Positions 43,540 to 50,007 of a DNA stretch of 64,000 bases are shown piece by piece. The stretch comes from Nocardia sp. NBC_00508. GTDB taxonomy: Bacteria; Actinomycetota; Actinomycetes; Mycobacteriales; Mycobacteriaceae. The position numbers and the translations under genes were made by a program. Where the stretch lies: the NCBI RefSeq assembly GCF_036346875.1, contig NZ_CP107852.1:6572001-6636000 (forward strand). Direction: 5' to 3'. Under the pieces are notes generated by a model. It worked only from the letters and a program-made list of their open reading frames with translations. It did not search any database and was not told where the DNA came from. The number at the start of each line of letters is the position of its first letter. Positions within the stretch are counted from its first letter, which is position 1.

Positions 43540-44178
43540 ATGCACGACGTCTACGTAGTGAGTCACCCGCACGCGGAACACTCCGCACGCGATCTCGTCG
43601 GCGGGTGGTACGACTCCCGGCTGACGCCACGTGGTCGGCGGGACGCTCGCCTCGTCGCCGAGGAGTTGCAGCGCCGCCGTGACGGCGCGGTGCGGCCGGT
43701 GCGGATCACGACGTCCGACCTTGCCCGCTGCACCGAAACCGCGCAGATCCTTGCGGCGACACTCGATGTCCGCGTCACGCCGGACCGCCGGCTGCGCGAG
43801 ATCAGCTTCGGGGAGGCCGAGGGGCGCCCGAACGACTGGCTCGCGCACCGGCAAGTCCCCGCACCCGACCACGACCGGCTCGACCACCGCGGTCCCATCC
43901 CTGGCGCCGAGACGCGGCGCGAGGTCGCGACCCGAGTCGGCGCGTGCGTGCGTGAGCTGATGGCGGACCTCGGCCATGACCACATCGTCGTCACGCACGG
44001 CTACGCACAGACATTCGTCATCACCACATGGCTCCTGGTCCCTGTCGAGGCAGCTGGCTTCGCGTCCTTCGCGACCGAGCCCGGCGCGATCACCCACCTG
44101 CGGCTCGACGATTACTGGCGCAACCGATCCGTGCTCAGTCTCGCGGATACGTCGCATCTGAACACCGATGGGGTGTAG
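43540..44178 (+). CDS. Histidine phosphatase family protein with altered RHG motif
   Basis: A 212-residue phosphoglycerate-mutase-like phosphatase. The expected N-terminal R-H-G is S-H-P in VVSHPHAEHS (His9 would be the phosphohistidine). Other elements are intact: SDLARCTETAQ (phosphate-binding Arg), REISFGEAEG and VVTHGYAQ (second His). A recognised subset of the family keeps this SHP/THP start with GGWYDSxLT, so activity is plausible on an unknown phosphoester. ATG 43540 follows GAGGAG by seven bases. It is the last gene before the dif site, 28 bases from the stop to the site. Confidence 0.83.
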   Translation: MHDVYVVSHPHAEHSARDLVGGWYDSRLTPRGRRDARLVAEELQRRRDGAVRPVRITTSDLARCTETAQILAATLDVRVTPDRRLREISFGEAEGRPNDWLAHRQVPAPDHDRLDHRGPIPGAETRREVATRVGACVRELMADLGHDHIVVTHGYAQTFVITTWLLVPVEAAGFASFATEPGAITHLRLDDYWRNRSVLSLADTSHLNTDGV

Positions 44179-44919
44179 AGGTCGGGGTGCTGTAGGTCGG
44201 CCCTCTAATTGACATAATGTTGATTATCGGCGGCAATCCGGATCGGCCGGCCGAGGCGGGTTGTGCGGACGTATGAACGAATGTGTTGCTGTTCGTCGCC
44301 GCTCGGTCATTCGTGAAGTCTGCTCAGCTTGGTTTGTTGCCATTGCACGAGTTGCTCGGTTTGGTTTCTTGCACCCGTGGCAGGATCTTTGCGGTGATAG
44401 CAATCGCTGTTGCTGCGAATTTCGCCAACATTTGGCGGCACTGTTGTCCGTTTCATCGGGTTTGGGCCTGCTGTGGGTCTGTCGCTATGCAGGCGAGCTA
44501 CTCTATGCGCGCTTGTCGTCGCGGGTATTGACGCCGCCCGTAGCACTGTGACCGGCGCGACGTCTGATCTGTGGTCGGCGATAGTTCCGACCCGGTCGTG
44601 CTTCAGAGTGCCGGTGTGGGCCGAACCACCCGCATCGCCGTGGCGGTATCTGTCGATGAGGGCAGGCTCCTGTAAGAAGGGGCAGTCGAACGGGATCGGT
44701 GTGTGTCGGGTTGCCTCGATGTCGTGTTTACGGCATCTTTACGGATAGGAGCGCCGGGAAGTCTGGTCGGCAAATCCGGCCCGGGATGCGGGTCGGGCGG
44801 TCCGGTGATGGGGAGTTTCATGGTGCTCGTGCGCGTGTCTTCTTCGAAAGCATCTCTCCGGTTGGCCGGCGGGCGCGTGTGTGCACCGTCGGGGCCGTCT
44901 GGAGTCGTAGGGTGCTGGT
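44179..44919. other. Terminus region with dif; no supported gene
   Basis: These 741 bases are GT-rich and relatively low in GC, unlike the flanks. They hold the dif site at 44207-44234. Several + strand frames (for example 44261-44551 and 44410-44748) are open, but their products are cysteine-rich with no ribosome site or family, so I do not call genes. The part before 44920 is the upstream region of the first CBS-domain gene. Confidence 0.65.
44207..44234 (-). other. dif: dif: chromosome dimer resolution site for XerC/XerD
   Basis: Read on the - strand, the 28-base site has an 11-base XerC-side arm GCCGCCGATAA, a six-base centre TCAACA and an 11-base XerD-side arm TTATGTCAATT. The arms match the E. 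coli dif layout (GGTGCGCATAA, centre, TTATGTTAAAT), especially GATAA/TTATGT, and agree with the actinobacterial consensus as I recall it (CCGATAAT, two variable bases, ACATTATGTCAA). It lies in a 741-base non-coding stretch. It would be cut and joined by XerC/XerD with FtsK near the replication terminus. Confidence 0.9.
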
Positions 44920-45372
44920 GTGCATGCGAGTCAGATAGCCGAGGACTATCCCTCGGTCGGCATGGAGTCCGATGCGCTGGCCGCGGCGCGGCTGTTGGCC
45001 GAGCATCGGCTGCCGGGCATCGTGGTGACCGATGGCGACTCGACACCGCGAGCAGTGCTGCCCGCCTCGCAGGTGGTGCGGTTCTTGGTACCGCGGTATG
45101 TGCAGGACGACCCGTCGCTGGCCGGGGTGCTGTCGGAATCGATGGCGGATCGGATCGCGGACGGCTTGCGTGGCAAGACCGTCGGCCAGCTGCTGCCGGA
45201 ACCGAAATCCAAGCCGATACCGCCGGTCGCGCAAGCCGACGACACCATCGTCGAAGTCGCCGCGCTGATGGCCCGCTGCCGATGCCCGTTGATCGCGGTG
45301 GTCGACGAGGGACGGATGATCGGCGTGATCACCGCAGCGCGGCTGCTGCAAGTCGCCCTCGCCGGCCGCTGA
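44920..45372 (+). CDS. CBS-domain pair protein, copy 1
   Basis: A 150-residue protein of two CBS domains (about 5-60 and 90-148). They bind adenosyl ligands such as AMP or ATP and sense energy state. Signature segments are HRLPGIVVTDGDSTPRAVLP and DDTIVEVAALMARCRCPLIA, and VIGVITAARLL at the end. It is paralogous to the protein at 46791, and the two flank a permease gene; CBS proteins often gate transporters. It starts at GTG 44920 without a ribosome site, so it may be leaderless. It ends 28 bases before the permease gene. Confidence 0.85.
   Translation: MHASQIAEDYPSVGMESDALAAARLLAEHRLPGIVVTDGDSTPRAVLPASQVVRFLVPRYVQDDPSLAGVLSESMADRIADGLRGKTVGQLLPEPKSKPIPPVAQADDTIVEVAALMARCRCPLIAVVDEGRMIGVITAARLLQVALAGR
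45097..45144 (+). repeat. 48-base direct repeat, copy 1 (inside CBS gene 1)
   Basis: It is identical at every base to 46968-47015 inside the second CBS gene (encoding YVQDDPSLAGVLSESM). Synonymous sites do not differ here although the flanks have diverged, which points to recent gene conversion or strong DNA-level constraint. Recombination between the copies would delete the permease gene. Confidence 0.9.
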
Positions 45373-45400
45373 CCGCTCACGTCCACGTGGCTGGTCCGCG

Positions 45401-46690
45401 ATGACCGCGACCGCGGTCATCGTGTTCGTGGTTGGGTACCTGCTGATCGCCACCGAACGCATCCACAAGACGAAAGCCGCCCTCGGCGGCGCCGCGGTGG
45501 TGCTCGCAGCGGGCGTGCTCGACTCGGGTGATGCGTTCTTCTCCCAGGACACTGGTATCGACTGGGATGTCATCCTGTTGTTGTTCGGGATGATGGTGAT
45601 CGTCGGGATTCTGCGTCAGACCGGTGTGTTCGAATACACCGCGATTTGGGCGGCCAAGCGTGCCAAGGGATTACCGGTACGGGTGATGATCCTGCTCACG
45701 CTGATCACCGCGGTGGCGTCGGCATTCCTCGACAACGTCACCACCGTGCTGTTGATCGCGCCGGTGACGTTGCTGGTGTGCGACCGTCTCGACATCCGGC
45801 CGGTACCTTTTCTGATCGCCGAAGTGTTGGCCTCGAATATCGGTGGCGCGGCCACATTGATCGGTGATCCGCCCAACATTATCGTGGCGAGCCGAAGCGG
45901 GCTGTCGTTCAACGACTTCTTGGTACACATGGCGCCGATCGTGGTGCTCGCGCTGATCGTGTTCACTCTGATTCTGCCGATCCTGTTCCGGGGTTCGTTC
46001 GACGCCGACGCCGACCGCATCGCCGATGTGATGGCGCTGGACGAACGTGAAGCGATTCGAGATCCGCGGCTGCTGATCAAGTGCGGCGTGGTGCTGTTCG
46101 CGGTATTCGCCGCGTTCGTGACCCATTCGGTGTCGCATGTCGATCCGTCGGTGATCGCGCTGCTCGGCGCCGGTGTGCTGGTGCTGATCTCCGGGAGTGA
46201 ACCCGGAGACTATCTGTCCGGTGTGGAGTGGGAAACGCTGTTGTTCTTCGCGGGGCTGTTCGTTATGGTTGGTGCCCTGGTCAAGACGGGTGTTGTGGAG
46301 GCGATGGCCGAGTGGGCCACCGATGCGACCGACGGCAATGCGCTGGTGGCCGTGCTGTTGATCCTGGTGGTGTCGGCGTTGTTGTCCGGGATCATCGACA
46401 ACATCCCTTACGTGGCCACCATGAGCCCGCTGGTCGCCGATCTCACCGGCAGCATCGACAACCCCGTCCACTCGGATGCTCTATGGTGGTCGCTCACCTT
46501 GGGCGCGGACTTCGGCGGCAACCTGACCGCGGTCGGCGCCAGCGCCAACGTCGTCATGATCGGCATCGCGGCCCGCGCTGGCACACCGGTGTCGTTCTGG
46601 GAGTTCACCCGCAAGGGCGCCGTGGTCACTGTCATGACGATCGGGATCGCCGCGCCATACCTGTGGCTGCGATACTTCGTGTTGAGCTGA
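45401..46690 (+). CDS. ArsB/NhaD-type (SLC13-like) ion permease
   Basis: A 429-residue ion transporter with about 11 hydrophobic segments. It matches the ArsB/NhaD superfamily (arsenite, Na+/H+ and dicarboxylate carriers). Signatures are SAFLDNVTTVLLIAPVTLLV, NIGGAATLIGDPPNIIVASR and the repeat-like IIDNIPYVATMSPLVADL, GGNLTAVGASANVVMIGI, the two inverted hairpins of the fold. The TLIGDPPN sequence is typical. The ion cannot be decided. ATG 45401 follows the first CBS gene by 28 bases, and the second CBS gene follows by 100, so the three are likely co-transcribed and the CBS proteins probably regulate transport (inference). Confidence 0.88.
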   Translation: MTATAVIVFVVGYLLIATERIHKTKAALGGAAVVLAAGVLDSGDAFFSQDTGIDWDVILLLFGMMVIVGILRQTGVFEYTAIWAAKRAKGLPVRVMILLTLITAVASAFLDNVTTVLLIAPVTLLVCDRLDIRPVPFLIAEVLASNIGGAATLIGDPPNIIVASRSGLSFNDFLVHMAPIVVLALIVFTLILPILFRGSFDADADRIADVMALDEREAIRDPRLLIKCGVVLFAVFAAFVTHSVSHVDPSVIALLGAGVLVLISGSEPGDYLSGVEWETLLFFAGLFVMVGALVKTGVVEAMAEWATDATDGNALVAVLLILVVSALLSGIIDNIPYVATMSPLVADLTGSIDNPVHSDALWWSLTLGADFGGNLTAVGASANVVMIGIAARAGTPVSFWEFTRKGAVVTVMTIGIAAPYLWLRYFVLS

Positions 46691-46790
46691 CGCACCAACC
46701 GGCCCGCCCACCATCTTCCACGGCGAGAGGAGCCGGTCTTTTACGGATTTCGCGCGGGCGGGCAGTCGTGCCGCGCCGTATCCTGCAGGT

Positions 46791-47237
46791 ATGCGCGCTG
46801 CTCAAATGGCCGAGGAGTATCCGGTGGTCAATCTGGACACCGACGCGCTCGACGCTGCTCGCCTGCTGGCCGAGCATCGGCTGCCCGGCATCGTGGTTAC
46901 CAACGACCAGGGCATCCCGCAGGCAGTGTTGCCTGCCTCCCAGGTAGTGCGGTTCATTGTCCCGAAGTATGTGCAGGACGACCCGTCGCTGGCCGGGGTG
47001 CTGTCGGAATCGATGTGCGACCGCAGCGCGGACAAGTTGCGCGGCAAGAAGGTTCGCGACGTGATCCCCGAACAACTCAGCAAAGTGCCGGCGGCCGCAG
47101 CTGACGACACCATCATCGAGGTCGCTGCGGTGATGGCGCGGCTGCGGTGTCCACTCATCGCCGTGCTGAAAGGCGACGAACTCATCGGAGTGATCACCGC
47201 TGCGCGCCTGCTGGCCGCCGCGCTACACGACCAATGA
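46791..47237 (+). CDS. CBS-domain pair protein, copy 2
   Basis: A 148-residue paralogue of the CBS protein at 44920, with the same two-domain layout (HRLPGIVVTNDQGIPQAVLP, then DDTIIEVAAVMARLRCPLIA). The two share most residues and a perfectly identical 48-base block. Differences concentrate in the linker (KVRDVIPEQLSKVPAAAADD). ATG 46791 is likely, but lacks an ideal ribosome site. It is the third gene of the CBS-permease-CBS unit. The pair might form a hetero-oligomer; no evidence for that is visible. Confidence 0.85.
   Translation: MRAAQMAEEYPVVNLDTDALDAARLLAEHRLPGIVVTNDQGIPQAVLPASQVVRFIVPKYVQDDPSLAGVLSESMCDRSADKLRGKKVRDVIPEQLSKVPAAAADDTIIEVAAVMARLRCPLIAVLKGDELIGVITAARLLAAALHDQ
46968..47015 (+). 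repeat. 48-base direct repeat, copy 2 (inside CBS gene 2)
   Basis: It is identical to 45097-45144 in the first CBS gene. It encodes the same YVQDDPSLAGVLSESM segment. See that entry for interpretation. Confidence 0.9.
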
Positions 47238-47370
47238 CCCACAACGGGAGTGCGAAGTCCCTCCGTGACCGGCCATGTGCGGCCTTTGGGCGCGCTTCGG
47301 ATATCGTGTCCTCGCCAATGTCGGGCGCATCGGTGGTATTTCGTGCTCGGAGAGCGCGCCGCGCGGTCGA

Positions 47371-47532
47371 TCAGTCGCCGTTCCGGTTCCGGCGTCGGAT
47401 GAGGTAAGCGACGATGAGGAACCCGCCGATCAAGGCCGCAGCGATAGCCTCGCCCACAACTCCTCCCGCGACGTAGTTCGGAGACGTCCCAGTGACGATG
47501 TCGCCGAGACCGACGTGACAGTACTCCGGCAT
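47371..47532 (-). CDS. 53-residue membrane peptide
   Basis: ATG 47532 opens 53 codons. A short polar start (MPEYCHVGLGDIVTGTSPNY) leads to a hydrophobic helix, YVAGGVVGEAIAAALIGGFL, that continues IVAY before LIRRRNRNGD, giving a C-in topology. Helix plus positive-inside tail makes a real membrane peptide plausible; there is no good ribosome site and I recognise no family. It is convergent with the second CBS gene, 133 bases apart. Confidence 0.5.
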   Translation of the reverse strand: MPEYCHVGLGDIVTGTSPNYVAGGVVGEAIAAALIGGFLIVAYLIRRRNRNGD

Positions 47533-47661
47533 AGGACGATCCGGACTCTTTCGGGGCGAGTTCCGCCATGCTCGGCGTAGCCGCTACTCGAGCCATCCGG
47601 TTTCCATGCCGCCGACGGACGCAAACGACACCTGGCTGCAGGCAGTAGGACTTGCGGATGT

Positions 47662-47850
47662 TCAGGTTGTTCGGGCCGCGCCGGACGGCATCGCTTCGTC
47701 GCCGAGAGTGCTGTGTCCGGCGGTGGCGACCACGGCGCCGTATTCGCTGATCAGCCATTGGCCGCAGACGCAGCGCAGGTAGCGCACCGGGCCGTGCGAG
47801 GAGATCGGGGCGGGTGCCGGCCAGGAGCATGCGGGGCAGGTAGCGATCAC
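47662..47850 (-). CDS. Small zinc-ribbon-like protein
   Basis: About 62 residues from GTG 47850. The first part, ATCPACSWPAPAPISSHG, and RCVCGQWL give CPAC and CVC, a four-cysteine arrangement likely to bind zinc. The rest is short and polar. A longer ATG start at 47886 would overlap the divergent CGNR gene, so GTG 47850 is preferred. No ribosome site is clear. It faces a CGNR-type zinc protein, with 25 bases between; a shared promoter is likely. No function is known. Confidence 0.5.
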   Translation of the reverse strand: MIATCPACSWPAPAPISSHGPVRYLRCVCGQWLISEYGAVVATAGHSTLGDEAMPSGAARTT

Positions 47851-47875
47851 GATCTCAGCCTGATGTAATGGCTTT

Positions 47876-48376
47876 GTGCATTTCAACCCTTACGGCGGAG
47901 CGGCGGCCGAGTTGGCCGCCCGGCTGGTGAACGCGGAGCCGGAGCAAGACCTGATCCGGTTGCTGGGCGAATCCGGGTACAAGCCGCTCGGGTCGTTGAA
48001 CGCTCGCCAGCTCGCCGAGCTGCGTCGGTGGATCGCCAGACTCGACGTGGTCTTCGATAACCCCGGCGTGGAAATGCTCAACGCGCTACTGGCGGAGACC
48101 ACCAGTCAGCCGTATATCTCCACGCACGACGGGCGTAAGCCGCACCTGCACTACGCGCGCGAGGATGCGCCGATGGATGAGCGGGTGAAAGCGTATACCG
48201 CGGCGGGGCTGGCGCAACTGTTCTGTGAGGATCCGAACCGTATCGGGCGCTGCGCCCGGGCGGGTTGCGGACTGGTGTTCATCGACACCTCCCGCAATGG
48301 ACGTCGCCGCTTCTGCTCGACGCGCTGCTCGAATCGGGTGCACGTCGCCGCGCACCGCACACGCCACTCGGCTTGA
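47876..48376 (+). CDS. CGNR zinc-finger (ABATE-type) domain protein
   Basis: A 166-residue protein with a helical ABATE-like N-terminal domain (about 1-115) and a C-terminal CGNR-type zinc finger. Here CARAGCGLVFIDTSRNGRRR and FCSTRCSNRVHVAAHR give the C-x4-C...C-x3-C pattern, with CGNR replaced by CSNR. Such proteins are putative stress-linked transcription regulators. GTG 47876 begins about 25 bases from the divergent zinc-ribbon gene. Family membership is clear, target unknown. Confidence 0.85.
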   Translation: MHFNPYGGAAAELAARLVNAEPEQDLIRLLGESGYKPLGSLNARQLAELRRWIARLDVVFDNPGVEMLNALLAETTSQPYISTHDGRKPHLHYAREDAPMDERVKAYTAAGLAQLFCEDPNRIGRCARAGCGLVFIDTSRNGRRRFCSTRCSNRVHVAAHRTRHSA

Positions 48377-48570
48377 AACGCGGCAGCGTCGCCGAGGCCG
48401 CCCCGGTGGAGAACTCGGCGGTCTTCGGGATGGCCGATGAGTATTGCGAATTCGCTAGATTCCCCTCCCCTGGTCTCCCAACTGGCTGCATAGAAACGTC
48501 ACTGTGATGAAATGAGGTGCGCTTGTGACAGCTGCCATGGAACTCGCCGTGGATTCTGTTCTGCGGTCCA

Positions 48571-49269
48571 GTGATTGGTGAGTGGCTCTGGTCGTCCAGG
48601 TCCAGTTACGGGCAGTCTGGTGCGGTGCTGGTTCGTCGGTTGGTCGCGTTGTATGTCGGGTTGTGGCTATACGGGTTTTCGATGGCGGTGATGGTGCGGG
48701 CGGGGCTTGGGCTGGATCCGTGGGACGTGTTCCATCAGGGCGCCGCGCGGCATGTGCCGATCAGTTTCGGTGCGGTGACGGCGGTGACCGGTGTCGTGGT
48801 GCTGTTGGCGTGGATTCCGTTGCGGCAGCGGCCTGGACTCGGCACGGTGAGCAATGTCGTGGTGATCGCGTTATCGGTGGACGCGGGGTTGGCGTGGCTG
48901 CCGTCGTGGGATTCACTCGCGGTGCGGGTGGCTGCGATGGGTGTCGCGGTCGTGCTGAACGCGGTGGCGAGTGTGCTTTACATCGGGGCTGGCATGGGGC
49001 CGGGGCCGCGGGATGGGTTGATGACCGGGCTGGTTCGGCGGACCGGTGAATCGGTGTGGGTGGTGCGCACGGCGATCGAGGTGACAGTGTTGGCGATCGG
49101 ATGGGTTCTCGGCGGCAGCGTCGGTGTCGGAACTCTGGTGTACGCGTTCGGGATCGGCCCGCTGATTCACCTGATGATTCCCGCGGCGAATCGGTTCCTA
49201 CCAGGATTTGCGCCGCCGAAGGTCGAGCCGGTCGCCAGCGGGGCTGCGACTGCTGGCTCGAGCGGGTAG
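48571..49269 (+). CDS. YczE/YyaS-like membrane protein
   Basis: A 232-residue multi-pass protein of the YczE/YitT-like family. An arginine-led first helix contains RRLVALYVGLWLYGFSMAVM, followed by RAGLGLDPWDVFHQG, a conserved loop of the family. Then come helices around AVTAVTGVVVLLAWIP, NVVVIALSVDAGLAWL, VAAMGVAVVLNAVASVLYIG and a C-terminal GVGTLVYAFGIGPLIHLMI. Role is unknown. GTG 48571 is the longest start; GTG 48625 just before the first helix is a strong alternative. The acetyltransferase gene follows after 71 bases. Confidence 0.8.
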   Translation: MIGEWLWSSRSSYGQSGAVLVRRLVALYVGLWLYGFSMAVMVRAGLGLDPWDVFHQGAARHVPISFGAVTAVTGVVVLLAWIPLRQRPGLGTVSNVVVIALSVDAGLAWLPSWDSLAVRVAAMGVAVVLNAVASVLYIGAGMGPGPRDGLMTGLVRRTGESVWVVRTAIEVTVLAIGWVLGGSVGVGTLVYAFGIGPLIHLMIPAANRFLPGFAPPKVEPVASGAATAGSSG

Positions 49270-49340
49270 TTCGCTCCCCTGCCCTGTTCGCGGGCAACCA
49301 GTCCAGAAGTGTCGTGGCAGCCCTGCACGGATAATTCCTG

Positions 49341-49943
49341 GTGGCCGTCGCCGTGTCCGGGGACAATCCGGTGGTGTCTGCTCTGCTACCGGATGTGGTC
49401 GCCGTCGAAGTGTTCGCCGCTGACGCTCAGCCCGCGTTGCCGGGTGCGGCGGTGCTGTTGCGGCCGTGGTCGATGGCGGATGTGGCGGCCGTTCATGCCG
49501 TTTACCGGGATCCGGAGGTGCAACGCTGGCATGTCCGCAGTCTGGACTCGGAAGCCGAGGCTCGGGCGTTGATCGCGCGCTGGCAGGCGGGATGGACGGA
49601 TGGTTCCGGTCCGCAATGGGCGGTCGTCGTCGAGGATGTGGTGGCGGGCCGGATCGGGTTGCGGAATATGGCGCCGGCCGAGGGGTTGTCGGAGATCGGG
49701 TACTGGACCGCTCCGGGTTGGCGGGGTCGCGGTGTGGCGCCGAGCGCGCTGGAGGTCATGACCCGGTGGGCGTTCGAGGTCGGTTTTCACCGGCTGGAGG
49801 TGCTGCATTCGGTGCGCAATCTGCCGTCGTGCCGTGCGGCGGTGAAGGCGGGGTTCGTGCCGGAGGGTGTCAAGCGCAGCGCCGGTCTGCACACGGATGG
49901 GTGGCACGACATGCATGTGCATGCTCGGATTCGCGGAACATAG
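49341..49943 (+). CDS. GNAT-family N-acetyltransferase
   Basis: A 200-residue GCN5-related acetyltransferase. The acetyl-CoA loop is PGWRGRGVAPSALEVMTRWA (motif A), with the preceding strand IGYWTAP and the following HRLEVLHSVRNLPSCRAAVK and GFVPEGVKR. The order is that of RimJ/RimL-like protein or small-molecule acetyltransferases. The N-terminal 35 residues are extra. Substrate unknown. It starts at GTG 49341 and ends 64 bases before the molybdopterin oxidoreductase gene, possibly in the same unit. Confidence 0.88.
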   Translation: MAVAVSGDNPVVSALLPDVVAVEVFAADAQPALPGAAVLLRPWSMADVAAVHAVYRDPEVQRWHVRSLDSEAEARALIARWQAGWTDGSGPQWAVVVEDVVAGRIGLRNMAPAEGLSEIGYWTAPGWRGRGVAPSALEVMTRWAFEVGFHRLEVLHSVRNLPSCRAAVKAGFVPEGVKRSAGLHTDGWHDMHVHARIRGT

Positions 49944-50007
49944 ATCTCTATACGGAAGTGGTGGCCCCGGTTAGCCTGTGGGGAGGGTCCGGCAGAAGGT
50001 GAAATCC

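Noticed and set aside
44261..44748. Several + strand frames beside dif (96, 82 and 112 codons)
   Set aside because: Cysteine-rich, no ribosome site, no family; the composition reflects the GT-rich local DNA rather than codon choice.
44179..47237. Terminus switch interpreted as an origin because C-rich changes to G-rich
   Set aside because: No dnaA, dnaN or DnaA-box cluster is present, while dif is nearly perfect; the sign of the skew is recorded as a separate puzzle.
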